From: an uncultured Denitrobacterium sp.
GTDB lineage: Bacteria; Actinomycetota; Coriobacteriia; Coriobacteriales; Eggerthellaceae
Length of the DNA stretch: 47,406 nt
Assembly (NCBI GenBank): GCA_905236045.1
Contig: CAJOOG010000036.1
Span: 1 to 47,406 of the forward strand
Reading direction: 5' to 3'
Each line of letters opens with the position of its first letter. Position 1 is the stretch's first letter. This document shows positions 33,884-41,795 of the stretch, one piece after another. Position numbers and translations under genes: made by a program. Under the pieces are notes generated by a model. The model searched no databases and was not told the DNA's origin. It saw only the letters and a list, made by a program, of their open reading frames with translations.

Positions 33884-33926
33884 AAGAAAAATCCCGTCCA
33901 TCTTGCAGGTGGACGGGATTTTCTTC
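33884..33926 (-). terminator. Rho-independent terminator after jag
   Basis: On the minus strand CCCGTCCA and TGGACGGG form a perfect stem, extended by A/T pairs, followed by ATTTTTCTT. The plus-strand arms are 33887-33900 and 33910-33922. It ends the rpmH-to-jag unit and, being A/T-flanked on both sides, could work in both directions. Confidence 0.85.
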
Positions 33927-33945
33927 TTTCGTGATACAAAAACCG

Positions 33946-34575
33946 CTAGAGGGGAGTTACCACCACATGCCTGGTCGAGCCTTCTCCTTCGGATACGGTT
34001 TCCACGCCGTCGTAATCACGTAACCGAATATGGATGAGGCGGCGCTCATAGGGAGACATCGGGCGGAGTTTGACCGCTCGTCCAGACGCAAGCGCCCGTT
34101 TAGCGGCAGACACGGCAATCGACTCGAGCTTGTCGCGCTGACGGCTCTTGTAGCCTTCCACGTCGATGACGACAGGATACCTGAAGCCGATTTGCCGCAT
34201 GACGATAGCCGACACTAAAAACTGCAGTGAATCAAGGGTTTTACCGTGACGGCCGATCAGGACAGCCAGGTCGTCGCCGGTGATATCCAAGATAAGCTCG
34301 CCTTCATCACCTTCGTATTCGTCGACGGTCACTTCGCCCAGGTTGAAATATTTGAAGATATCGTTCAAAAGAGCAATGGCCGTATCGGCGATATGGTCGA
34401 GTTCCTCGTCGGAGATCTCCTGCTGATTTTCCTCTGCGGACGCGGGCGTGGTCTGCTCGGCGTACTCCTGCACAGCCTGCTCGGAAATCGACGGCGGCTC
34501 TTCATCTAAATCGAACATTGCTTCTTGGACGGCGGCATCAATATCCATATCCAAATCAAAGTTTTCCTCGGCCAT
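33946..34575 (-). CDS. jag: Jag/KhpB-type RNA-binding protein (KH + R3H)
   Basis: A 209-residue protein with an acidic, disordered first ~60 residues, a KH-type domain with VLIGRHGKTLDSLQFLVS, and a C-terminal R3H domain (RPMSPYERRLIHIRL). The Jag_N domain found at the N-terminus of many firmicute Jag proteins is absent. KhpB proteins bind RNA and are linked to cell elongation and division control; the role here is inferred. The start ATG has GGAAGGAA upstream. It follows yidC by 78 bp, the usual place for this gene. Confidence 0.92.
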   Translation of the reverse strand: MAEENFDLDMDIDAAVQEAMFDLDEEPPSISEQAVQEYAEQTTPASAEENQQEISDEELDHIADTAIALLNDIFKYFNLGEVTVDEYEGDEGELILDITGDDLAVLIGRHGKTLDSLQFLVSAIVMRQIGFRYPVVIDVEGYKSRQRDKLESIAVSAAKRALASGRAVKLRPMSPYERRLIHIRLRDYDGVETVSEGEGSTRHVVVTPL

Positions 34576-34653
34576 GGTATTCCTTCCAATCGCTCTCCGC
34601 GGTATATACCAACAATCCCGCCGAGACGGGATTGCAGTTCACTATGAAGACTA

Positions 34654-35427
34654 TTAGCGTTTTTTCGTCGGGCGCTTTTTCTTTTCCTTGCGGGTGATAT
34701 CCACCTCTACCGGCTTGATATCGATAATATCGGCTTCTTCCTCTTGGTCCTTCTTCTTGAGGGTCCGCATGGTAATCTGCTGCTGGGCCACGCCGAAGAT
34801 GGAGGAGGCTCCCCAGAATAAGAGCACGCCGCCAGGCGAACCCCAGCCGATCCACAACATGAAAAGCGTCATGAAGCCGCTCATAATAAGCGTCTGCTTC
34901 TTCTGGGGGTTGTCGGGAGTGCTTATCTGCTGGAGAACCATCGGCAGGAAGGTGGCGCCGGCGAAGATGATAAGCAAGATGGCGTAGGGGATGAACGAGA
35001 CAATACCCTGCCCGAAAGAGGAAGAGGGTGTTTGGGTGAGGTCGGGAATCAAGTTGTAGAACTGATACCCGCTACCAGCGGTGCGGGTGGGCATTTCTTG
35101 AAGCACTTGGAATAGAGCCACGAAAATGGGCATCTGGAGAAAGATGGGCAGGCACCCTGCGAGGGGATTGAATTTCGCTTCCGCGTAAATCTTCTGCATC
35201 TCCTCCTGCTGACGCTGTGGATCGTCGGCATACTTCTTCTGAATCTCCTGCATGAGGGGTTGGACCTTCTGCATTTGATAATTCGATCTGATCTGCTTCT
35301 GCATGAGGGGAAACAGCAGACAGCGAAAGATTATCGTGATTATGAGAATAGCCATACCCCAGTCGCCGAAAACGCTGTAAACGCTGCTGATACACCAGAA
35401 TATGAAGTCTTTAAACGCGTCCCACAC
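34654..35427 (-). CDS. yidC: YidC/Oxa1-family membrane protein insertase
   Basis: A 257-residue Oxa1-type insertase of the short Gram-positive kind. It has a first TM with WGMAILIITIIFRCLLFPLM including the conserved groove Arg35, a charged C1 hairpin (QKVQPLMQEIQKKYADDPQ), the family run FNPLAGCLPIFLQMPIFVALFQVL, later TMs (GSPGGVLLFWGASSIFGVAQQ) and a basic KEKKKRPTKKR tail that should contact ribosomes. There is no signal-peptide lipobox. The start is a GTG at 35427, with AAAGGG upstream, 5 nt after the yidD stop codon. Confidence 0.95.
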   Translation of the reverse strand: MWDAFKDFIFWCISSVYSVFGDWGMAILIITIIFRCLLFPLMQKQIRSNYQMQKVQPLMQEIQKKYADDPQRQQEEMQKIYAEAKFNPLAGCLPIFLQMPIFVALFQVLQEMPTRTAGSGYQFYNLIPDLTQTPSSSFGQGIVSFIPYAILLIIFAGATFLPMVLQQISTPDNPQKKQTLIMSGFMTLFMLWIGWGSPGGVLLFWGASSIFGVAQQQITMRTLKKKDQEEEADIIDIKPVEVDITRKEKKKRPTKKR

Positions 35428-35432
35428 TGTGT

Positions 35433-35705
35433 TTACCCTTTCGAAGCGATGCCCTCATCTTTCTCGGGCACGGGATCGTACCCATAAGCACCACCGGGAT
35501 GGCACCTCAATATTCTCTTCACCGTCAGGACGAATCCTTTGCAGAACCCGAATCTTCGAAACGCGATAATCCCATACTGCGAGCAAGTGGGCTCGAATCT
35601 ACAGGTTCCGGGAAAGAGAGGGGAGATGGCCGCCCGGTAGAATTTGATGAGGAATACGGCGATGAAAACCGGAATCCTCTTCAGTGTATCCCCGAACCGG
35701 CGCAT
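35433..35705 (-). CDS. yidD: Membrane protein insertion efficiency factor YidD
   Basis: A 90-residue protein with the family signature: IKFYRAAISPLFPGTCRFEPTCSQYG, with three conserved cysteines, and ILRCHPGGAYGYDPVP. It assists YidC-dependent membrane insertion. The start ATG 35705 is 10 nt after the rnpA stop codon with only a weak GATGG upstream, which fits translation coupled to rnpA. Confidence 0.95.
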   Translation of the reverse strand: MRRFGDTLKRIPVFIAVFLIKFYRAAISPLFPGTCRFEPTCSQYGIIAFRRFGFCKGFVLTVKRILRCHPGGAYGYDPVPEKDEGIASKG

Positions 35706-35715
35706 GCGATTCCAT

Positions 35716-36045
35716 CTACTTTTCCACGTTATCGCGAATCAACTTCCGACAAGCGAAGAGCACTTTACTATAGTCCTCATCGAGAATGCCCCTCTTCGCG
35801 AGAAAAACCACATCGTAACCCGCCCATGGAGCACCCAATTCACGTGCGATGGCACGCATCCTTCGTTTAGCTGCATTTCTCCAAACCGCATTGCCGTTCT
35901 TTTTCCCGGCAATAAAAGCAACACGACCCGGAAGGTCGTGTTGCTCTCTCCTCTGATACAGAAGCGTGATGCAACGGCTGCCGCATCTTCTACCCGTGGA
36001 GAATAAGGAGGATATCTCGGTGCTGGACTTGATGATCTCCAACAC
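35716..36045 (-). CDS. rnpA: Ribonuclease P protein component
   Basis: A 109-residue basic protein subunit of RNase P, which matures tRNA 5' ends. The RNR-like motif appears as AVWRNAAKRRMRAI, preceded by RVAFIAGKKNGNA and followed by DVVFLAKRG. The start is a GTG at 36045 with AAGAAGG 4 nt upstream. It is 12 nt downstream of rpmH. Confidence 0.94.
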   Translation of the reverse strand: MLEIIKSSTEISSLFSTGRRCGSRCITLLYQRREQHDLPGRVAFIAGKKNGNAVWRNAAKRRMRAIARELGAPWAGYDVVFLAKRGILDEDYSKVLFACRKLIRDNVEK

Positions 36046-36057
36046 GAAACCTTCTTC

Positions 36058-36192
36058 TTACACGGTCAGGCGCTTACGTCCCTTGGCACGACGACGGGCT
36101 AAGACGGCACGTCCGCCCCTGGTGGACATACGAGCGCGAAAGCCGTGGCACTTAGCGCGCTTGTGTTTGTTCGGTTGATAGGTGCGCTTCAT
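36058..36192 (-). CDS. rpmH: 50S ribosomal protein L34
   Basis: A 44-residue highly basic protein, [20 protein letters not shown] at the start, then [18 protein letters not shown]; a complete bacterial L34. The start ATG has AAAGGG upstream. It is the first gene of the leftward rpmH-rnpA-yidD-yidC-jag unit. In most bacteria rpmH directly neighbours dnaA; here an ATPase gene and the origin lie between them. Confidence 0.97.
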   Translation of the reverse strand: MKRTYQPNKHKRAKCHGFRARMSTRGGRAVLARRRAKGRKRLTV

Positions 36193-36321
36193 GGCTAATC
36201 CCTTTCGTTTCCAATAGAGTAACCGTGACAACCTAACGCCTGCGACCTGGGGCGTCAACTGTCTTCATCTGGTTTTCGCATTCAAAGCGCGACCGTTGTG
36301 GTCAAAGATTCCAGACCCACA

Positions 36322-37128
36322 TTATCTTGTGTTGATTATTTGCAACCTTCTGCAAATCTCCGCACCGTAATCGGTGAGAATCCTCTTCTTATTGCGGGTC
36401 GTCTCTATAAATCCCGCTTCTTGCATCTTTTTCATGAGCGTGTGGATACTGCTGACGGGAAACCCGGTCAGCTGGGCCATATCCGATACGCCGAGCGCCC
36501 CCTCTTCGGCAAACTCGTTGAGGATGAGTGCCTCCCTGTCGGATAAGGGCGGCATAACGACGGTTCTCTCGCCGCCGGGAAGGGAAACCGGGGACTCGAA
36601 GCTAAGGGGAGTTGGATTATTCCGCGCAACATCGGTATCGGCGCCCCCATTCAGACTAATGGTCACGACAGCCCCGGCCTCGATATTGTCTTCTATGGTT
36701 ATCTTGCCATGGGAGACATCGAGATATTCTTTGACGAGCGGAAGCCCGCTTCCCACGCCGCGGATATAGCGCTTCATGGGTTCCTGAGCAGACGTGAACC
36801 CGGGAAGAGTCGCCTTCTCCTTGTCTTTAATACCGGGCCCCTGGTCGCAGAATCGTATAGTATTCCCCTTATCGAGAACGGAAACGACGACCTCGGTGAA
36901 TCGGGCGTGGATGAAATTCTCCGACACTTCCCTAATGGCGGAATAGGGAATGGATCCTCCCAGGCTCCTCTTCTGCTCGTCTATCACATCCGCGAGTTTC
37001 TCTATGTATTCGGCCGTGGGCGCAGGTTCGATTTCTATCACTCGCGGAGCCATCTTCATGTCATCGTAGACGGCCACGCGCGCGATAGTGGGGACATAGC
37101 TGTAATCGAAAGATTCTCGCTCTGCCAT
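36322..37128 (-). CDS. GHKL (RsbW/SpoIIAB-like) ATPase fused to a winged-helix domain
   Basis: A 268-residue protein. Residues ~25-165 form a histidine-kinase-type ATPase: N-box VSENFIHARFTEVVVSV, G1 box FCDQGPGIKD and G2 box GVGSGLPLVKEYL. There is no H-box or dimerisation domain, as in anti-sigma kinases RsbW/SpoIIAB. Residues ~200-268 look like a winged helix (LSDREALILNEFAEEGALGVSD..., MKKMQEAGFIETTRNKKRIL). A DNA-binding switch controlled by nucleotide is inferred; its target is unknown. The start ATG 37128 has AAGGAAGG 9-10 nt upstream; an earlier GTG at 37185 has no ribosome site. It sits between rpmH and oriC, oriented away from the origin. Confidence 0.8.
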   Translation of the reverse strand: MAERESFDYSYVPTIARVAVYDDMKMAPRVIEIEPAPTAEYIEKLADVIDEQKRSLGGSIPYSAIREVSENFIHARFTEVVVSVLDKGNTIRFCDQGPGIKDKEKATLPGFTSAQEPMKRYIRGVGSGLPLVKEYLDVSHGKITIEDNIEAGAVVTISLNGGADTDVARNNPTPLSFESPVSLPGGERTVVMPPLSDREALILNEFAEEGALGVSDMAQLTGFPVSSIHTLMKKMQEAGFIETTRNKKRILTDYGAEICRRLQIINTR

Positions 37129-37455
37129 CCCTCCGCGCCTTCCTTCTTCCAATACTTCCTTACAGTACTTTCCTTTATATTTCACTCTATTTCATGGCAT
37201 AGGGAAAGAACACCTTCATTCTACGTACTTCCCGAGCACTCCTTTCCTTAAATTTCGGTTTTTCAAAATAACGGAATAGGTGTTGACGTTCTCTTTTCAT
37301 GTTTTTCCACTTTTTATTCACGATTTGTTGAAAACTTCGTAAAAGTGAAGAGAGGGGTTGTTGAAAAAGACTGCAGATGATGAAAACAATGGTGGATATG
37401 TTGATAATCAAGCTCATGAAGGGGGTGCTTTGAATTGTCAAGGGGTTCCTTACGC

Positions 37456-37485
37456 AAGTGAGCTGTCTCTTAGTAAAGTGAGCTG
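37456..37485 (+). repeat. Two direct repeats AAGTGAGCTG in oriC
   Basis: The 10-mer AAGTGAGCTG occurs at 37456-37465 and 37476-37485, exactly 20 bp (about two helical turns) apart, on the left flank of the A/T tract. It is unlike a DnaA box and could be a site for another origin-binding factor. Confidence 0.6.
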
Positions 37486-37546
37486 GGAAAATACAAGCCC
37501 TTATATTTTGTCAAGGCTTAAGGATTTGTATATACCCAGGTGAGGG

Positions 37547-37569
37547 AATTATTTTAATTATTTATTTTT
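37547..37569. other. Probable DNA unwinding element
   Basis: Twenty-three consecutive A/T base pairs inside a wider A/T-rich zone (about 37500-37620), between the left DnaA-box candidates and the cluster next to dnaA. It is the longest uninterrupted A/T run noticed in this GC-rich window. Confidence 0.7.
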
Positions 37570-37721
37570 CGGTGAGAGTATTCTAATCAAACAGATGAAA
37601 TATCTCGCTATTCCCAATCGATTATTAGGCTTGTATATGTTTTCCACATGCCTACGCGGGGACTAAAGAGTTTTTTCACCACTTTCCACCAACCGTAAAA
37701 CAAATTAGTGGAAAACTACGG

Positions 37722-37749
37722 TTGAAAACAACGTTTCATGCCGTACACT
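37722..37749 (+). promoter_or_regulatory. dnaA promoter
   Basis: TTGAAA (37722-37727) and TACACT (37744-37749) are 16 bp apart, matching sigma-70-type elements at 5/6 and 4/6. The predicted start is ~24 nt before the dnaA ATG, leaving room for its GGAGG. A DnaA-box-like site ends 7 bp upstream of the -35, which suggests autoregulation. Confidence 0.6.
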
Positions 37750-37779
37750 CTCCCCGTAAAGAAACCCTCAGGAGGAACC

Positions 37780-39264
37780 ATGCCATCGGATAATTACGCA
37801 GAACTCTGGCGAGACGTCATAGCGCGCATAAAGACCTTCGAGAATATCGACCCTTCCCAAATCGAGGCTTTTTTCTCCCGGCTCGAGCCTGTCGCCTTCA
37901 GCGAGGGCTACCTGATGCTCACCACCGACTCGAATTTTATAAAGAAGTGGATAGAAACCCATTACACCTCCCATATTCGGCGTGCGTTGGAGGATATTTA
38001 TGGAACCCCTTTCACCATCGCGGTGGAGGTAGATCCGGATTTAGCCAAGCAGGCCAGTCATTTCGAGGAGGCGCAGCGGATTGAAGAGACACCTCCTTCT
38101 ATAAACGGCTCTCCAAAGAGAAGCGAAAGCGCCAATACCCCCGCACCCTCCTCTGGTAGGGGTGCGGGCGGCGGGCACACGACGGACGCAGGTGCAACCC
38201 CTTATCTTCCTTCGGAAACCTTCATTTCCGGCTACACGTTCGAGAATTTCGTTACCGGCACATCGAACAACATGGCCTACTCGATGGCCGTTGCCGTGGC
38301 GGAAACCCCGGGCGGCGTGACGGCTTTCAACCCTCTATTCATCTACGGAAAAAGCGGTTTGGGTAAAACCCATCTGCTTCGATCCATCCAGAATTACATT
38401 CGGATAAATTACACCCAACAGCGCACGGTGTACGTGGACACGATGGAACTCGTAAACGATTACGCCGATGCTGCGGCGAGCCACAACCCCAATGCTTTCA
38501 GCGAATTCAAACACCGCTACGAAACAGCGGATATGCTCCTCATAGACGATGTCCAAGGCCTCCAGAACCGCCCGGCGACGTTGAATATGGTTTTTCAGAT
38601 TTTCAACCGCATGGTGGACCGGGGAAAACAAGTGGTCCTCTCCGCCGACCGTGCACCTAAGAACATCGACATAGACGAAAGATATCGGAGCCGCTTCGCC
38701 ATGGGCGGCATCTGCGACATCCAACCGCCAGAACCAGAGACGAAGTTGGGTATCATTCGCAATTACATAGAGGAATGCAAAAGAGTTGGGGAGGACTTTA
38801 TCTTTCCGGCAGACGTGCAGGAGTATATAGCCGAGAATTCGAGTTCGAACATTCGAGAGCTCAAAAGTGCCGTGACTAAAATCGTCTTCGAAATACGCAA
38901 TGGAAGAAACGCCGGAATCTCGGTGAAGGAAGCGCAAAGGCTCCTGGCGGACCATTTCAGCGGCGGAATTGCAAAACGCCTGAAGGTCAGCGATATCCAG
39001 ACGGCAGTGGAGAGATTCTACGGAATAAGCCATGCGGAGCTCGTAGGAAGAAAGCGGTCCGCTAACATCACCTATGCACGGCAGATTGCGATATATCTCT
39101 GCCGGACGATGATTGATATTCCCTTCAACACCATAGGAGCAGAATTCAATCGAGATCATTCGACCATCATGTACAGCTACCGAAGCGTCGAAGAGAAATT
39201 AAAGGAGAGCCGCGACGTCAACGAAGAGATAGAGGTCTTGCGCCAGGAACTTCTCGACCAATAG
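37780..39264 (+). CDS. dnaA: Chromosomal replication initiator DnaA
   Basis: A 494-residue AAA+ initiator. Domain I is ~1-90; a Gly/Ser/Pro-rich domain II linker follows (~100-150); domain III has Walker A GKSGLGKT (190-197, where GGVGLGKT is usual) and Walker B with Asp256/257 (LLIDDVQG); domain IV has ITYARQIAIYLCRTM and FNRDHSTIMYSY for DnaA-box recognition. The start ATG 37780 is 4 nt after CAGGAGG. The gene lies immediately right of oriC, reading away from it, with dnaN next. Confidence 0.98.
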   Translation: MPSDNYAELWRDVIARIKTFENIDPSQIEAFFSRLEPVAFSEGYLMLTTDSNFIKKWIETHYTSHIRRALEDIYGTPFTIAVEVDPDLAKQASHFEEAQRIEETPPSINGSPKRSESANTPAPSSGRGAGGGHTTDAGATPYLPSETFISGYTFENFVTGTSNNMAYSMAVAVAETPGGVTAFNPLFIYGKSGLGKTHLLRSIQNYIRINYTQQRTVYVDTMELVNDYADAAASHNPNAFSEFKHRYETADMLLIDDVQGLQNRPATLNMVFQIFNRMVDRGKQVVLSADRAPKNIDIDERYRSRFAMGGICDIQPPEPETKLGIIRNYIEECKRVGEDFIFPADVQEYIAENSSSNIRELKSAVTKIVFEIRNGRNAGISVKEAQRLLADHFSGGIAKRLKVSDIQTAVERFYGISHAELVGRKRSANITYARQIAIYLCRTMIDIPFNTIGAEFNRDHSTIMYSYRSVEEKLKESRDVNEEIEVLRQELLDQ

Positions 39265-39272
39265 GGAAAGCA

Positions 39273-39434
39273 AGTGGGAAAAGATACGACCTGAAGTGGA
39301 AAGAACAGGTTTGGAGTGGAAAGATAAAAAAAGAAGTGTTGGATGAGGAGAGCAGGCGCGGTTAATCCGCTGTCGATACGATAATAAAACAAGGCATCTA
39401 TCTGGTAAGACATAGGTTTTCCCTCTTATCCACC
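39273..39434. promoter_or_regulatory. Second DnaA-box-like cluster between dnaA and dnaN
   Basis: Three minus-strand-oriented GTGG(A/G)AA motifs lie at 39273-39282 (AGTGGGAAAA), 39295-39303 and 39315-39323 (both AGTGGAAAG, 20 bp apart), with TTATCCACC on the plus strand at 39426-39434. They resemble the boxes upstream of dnaA and may form a second part of a bipartite origin or a dnaN control region. A -10-like TATTAT (39440-39445) with TTTTCC 17 bp upstream is a weak dnaN promoter candidate. Confidence 0.5.
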
Positions 39435-39482
39435 GTTCTTATTATGACAATGATTCAAAGTAATTAAAGAAAGGACAGTTCG

Positions 39483-40583
39483 GTGAAATTCAGCATCAAC
39501 GCAAGCGAGCTTCAGACGGCGCTCACCACGGTTTCCAAAGGAGCCCATTCTCATTCGACGCAGCAGATATTGACTGGCATCTACCTGAGCGCCTCCAACG
39601 ACACTCTCACCCTCGAGAGCACCGACCTCGACCTGTCTATCCGCCTCAATCTTTCCGCACTTGTGGAAGAAGAGGGGCAGACGGTCATTCCATCGAAGCT
39701 CTTTCTCGATGTGGTTAAGAGCTTGCCGAATTCCGCCGTCCATATCGAGTATATAGAAGGATCCGATACGACCAATATCCTCTGCGAAACGGCTTCCTTC
39801 TCCCTGAAAACCCTCTCTGCGCGGGATTTCCCCGGTTTTCCGGAGGTGGCTGAAGAAGAATCCATTTCCATCCCCTTCGCCTCATTCAGAGATATGGTTC
39901 GCCGCGTCGCCAGAATCATCCCTCGGGATGCGATTCAATCGACCATCGACGGCGTATGGATAGCCGTCGATGAGGGAGAGTTGAAGATGGTGGCGACAGA
40001 CACCTATCGCCTTGCCATTACCCAGGTTTCCGTCGAAGGTGTGAAGGAAGGCTTCAAGGCTCTTGTCTCTGCCCCCTTCCTGCAGGATCTGGCGGGTCTG
40101 TCTGAAGCCGATCCCCTTATTGAAATAGCCCTTGCGGAGAACCAGGTTGTTGCCCGCTACGGGTCGGCGACTTTCATCAACCGCCGTATTGAAAGCAGCT
40201 TTATTCCTTACGAGCGTTATCTCGAGACCGATTATCAGACGGTAGTGCGTTTCGACACCGCGCAGTTGAAGGAATCCGTCAAGCGCATCTCGCTTCTGAG
40301 CAGTAAAATTGCCCCGATAAGATTTTCCTTGAACGGACCATCTCAAACCACCCAATTATCCACTGCGTCCCAGGACGTCGGCACGGCCGCTGAAACCATT
40401 CACAGCGAAATAGAGGGTGACGATTTCGAGGTGGGGTTCAATTCCGCCTACCTTATCGACGGCCTTTCTTCCGTGGAAACGGAAACGGTTTCCCTAGAGT
40501 TACAGGGGCCGGGGAAAGCGGGCATACTCCGCGCAGCCCCGGAACAGCAGTATCTTTATCTGGTCATGCCGATGCGCATATAG
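39483..40583 (+). CDS. dnaN: DNA polymerase III sliding clamp (beta subunit)
   Basis: A 366-residue beta clamp with the three-domain repeat layout. Recognisable runs are MKFSINASELQTALTTVSK, STDLDLSIRL, LPNSAVHIEYIEG and the C-terminal YLVMPMRI that forms part of the protein-binding pocket. The start is a GTG at 39483 with AAAGGA upstream. It lies 218 bp after dnaA, and recF follows after 9 nt. Confidence 0.97.
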   Translation: MKFSINASELQTALTTVSKGAHSHSTQQILTGIYLSASNDTLTLESTDLDLSIRLNLSALVEEEGQTVIPSKLFLDVVKSLPNSAVHIEYIEGSDTTNILCETASFSLKTLSARDFPGFPEVAEEESISIPFASFRDMVRRVARIIPRDAIQSTIDGVWIAVDEGELKMVATDTYRLAITQVSVEGVKEGFKALVSAPFLQDLAGLSEADPLIEIALAENQVVARYGSATFINRRIESSFIPYERYLETDYQTVVRFDTAQLKESVKRISLLSSKIAPIRFSLNGPSQTTQLSTASQDVGTAAETIHSEIEGDDFEVGFNSAYLIDGLSSVETETVSLELQGPGKAGILRAAPEQQYLYLVMPMRI

Positions 40584-40592
40584 ACTCGTCGT

Positions 40593-41795
40593 ATGTCCTA
40601 CCTTTCTCAAAGCACTGGAGCAGCCGAGCAATTGAGACTGGAGAGTCTGATCTGTCGGAACTTCCGGGTTTACGAATATTTCGAGAGAGCCGCAATCGGT
40701 CCGCTTACCATTTTCGAGGGCCCAAATGCCGTGGGTAAGACCAGTCTGCTCGAGGCGATACAGCTCATGACGGCTTTGGAGTCTTTTCGCACGAATCGCG
40801 CCAACCAATTGGTTCGTTGGGGTGAAGAGACCGCCCAGGTTAAAATTCATCTATCGGGTGCACATAGGATGCTCGACGAGGAACTCGTCATCGACGGAGG
40901 AAAAAAAACCTATAAGTTGAATGGCAAGAGGAAGGGAGCCGGCTCTTTGGCCGGCCTCCTTCCCGCTGTGACCTTCACTCCCGACGATCTGCAAATGGTG
41001 AAGGGCGCCCCGGGGGTGCGAAGGAAGGCCATTGATTCTCTGGGTGTTCAGGTGTCGAAGAATTATTACGCGGTTCGCAACGATTACGCAAAACTGCTGA
41101 AGCAGAAAAATCAGGCCCTCAAGGACGAGATGCCCGACGCCTTCATAGAGAGCATCGACGATGTTCTGATACGTGTGGGAATTCAGGTTCTTCAACATCG
41201 GATGTATCTTATAGGGTGTTTGATGCCGGTATTTAAAGAATTTTATCTAACCATAACGGGGGGTGCGGAAGAAGCCTCCCTAATATATGTCCCCTGTTGG
41301 CTTCATCACGAGAAGTTATCGGGGGGTGGGTACCTTTTCGATAAAGACCAAGCGCGTTGCGACTTCGAATCGTATTTGAAAAGCCATAAAACCGCCGAAC
41401 GTGTGCACCATCGGGCTCTTGTCGGGCCCCATGTGGATTCCGTCTCCTTCCTGCTCGACGGCCACGACGCCTCAGCTTTCGCGAGTCAGGGGCAACAACG
41501 TTCTCTCGTCCTGGCATATAAACTGGCCGAGTCGGTGGTTGTAAGGGAGATTACCGGGCAGCAGCCCATCCTTTTGCTCGATGACGTGATGAGCGAGCTC
41601 GACGAACAACGCCGCTCGTACTTCATGGAATTTATCGAGGACGATATTCAGACATTCATCACCACGACGAACCTTTCCTATTTCACCAAGGAAGTTCTCT
41701 GTCGCGGCGATGTCATACATCTCGAGAAGAGAAATAACGATGTTTCACGTGAAACATCGATTGGAAAAGGAGGGTACGATGCCACGTCTGAATGA
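40593..41795 (+). CDS. recF: DNA replication/repair protein RecF
   Basis: A 400-residue SMC-like ABC ATPase that helps load RecA at gaps. Walker A is GPNAVGKT (43-50), the signature is ASQGQQRSLVLAYKLAE and Walker B is PILLLDDVMSELDEQRR. The conserved protein begins near LRLESLICRNFRVYE (~residue 15); ATG 40593 has no ribosome site, so translation may be coupled to dnaN or use an internal TTG at 40632. The last codons contain a complete parS site (read as DVSRETS) and the gene overlaps the next one by 17 nt. Confidence 0.94.
   Translation: MSYLSQSTGAAEQLRLESLICRNFRVYEYFERAAIGPLTIFEGPNAVGKTSLLEAIQLMTALESFRTNRANQLVRWGEETAQVKIHLSGAHRMLDEELVIDGGKKTYKLNGKRKGAGSLAGLLPAVTFTPDDLQMVKGAPGVRRKAIDSLGVQVSKNYYAVRNDYAKLLKQKNQALKDEMPDAFIESIDDVLIRVGIQVLQHRMYLIGCLMPVFKEFYLTITGGAEEASLIYVPCWLHHEKLSGGGYLFDKDQARCDFESYLKSHKTAERVHHRALVGPHVDSVSFLLDGHDASAFASQGQQRSLVLAYKLAESVVVREITGQQPILLLDDVMSELDEQRRSYFMEFIEDDIQTFITTTNLSYFTKEVLCRGDVIHLEKRNNDVSRETSIGKGGYDATSE
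41741..41756. promoter_or_regulatory. parS: parS centromere site, copy 3 (inside recF)
   Basis: Perfect TGTTTCACGTGAAACA, flanked by CGA/TCG to make a longer palindrome. It is embedded in the 3' coding end of recF, about 4 kb right of oriC, just before the dciA ribosome site. Confidence 0.96.

Larger units (their letters stand above)
37129..37779. other. oriC: oriC: chromosomal replication origin region
   Basis: A 651-bp low-GC gap with no supported gene, at the point where gene orientation switches from leftward to rightward, directly upstream of dnaA. DnaA-box-like 9-mers: TTTTCCACT (37303-37311, +), ATATCCACC (37391-37399, -), TTTTCCACA (37640-37648, +; one mismatch from TTATCCACA), CTTTCCACC (37682-37690, +) and TTTTCCACT (37707-37715, -). 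A 23-bp pure A/T tract (37547-37569) is the best unwinding element. The boxes are few and degenerate, and a second small cluster lies after dnaA. Placement by gene order and strand switch is strong; exact boundaries are inference. Confidence 0.85.

Noticed and set aside
37358-37543. 61-codon plus-strand frame in oriC
   Set aside because: Begins with TTG, has no ribosome site or recognisable domain, and lies among origin elements; treated as non-coding.
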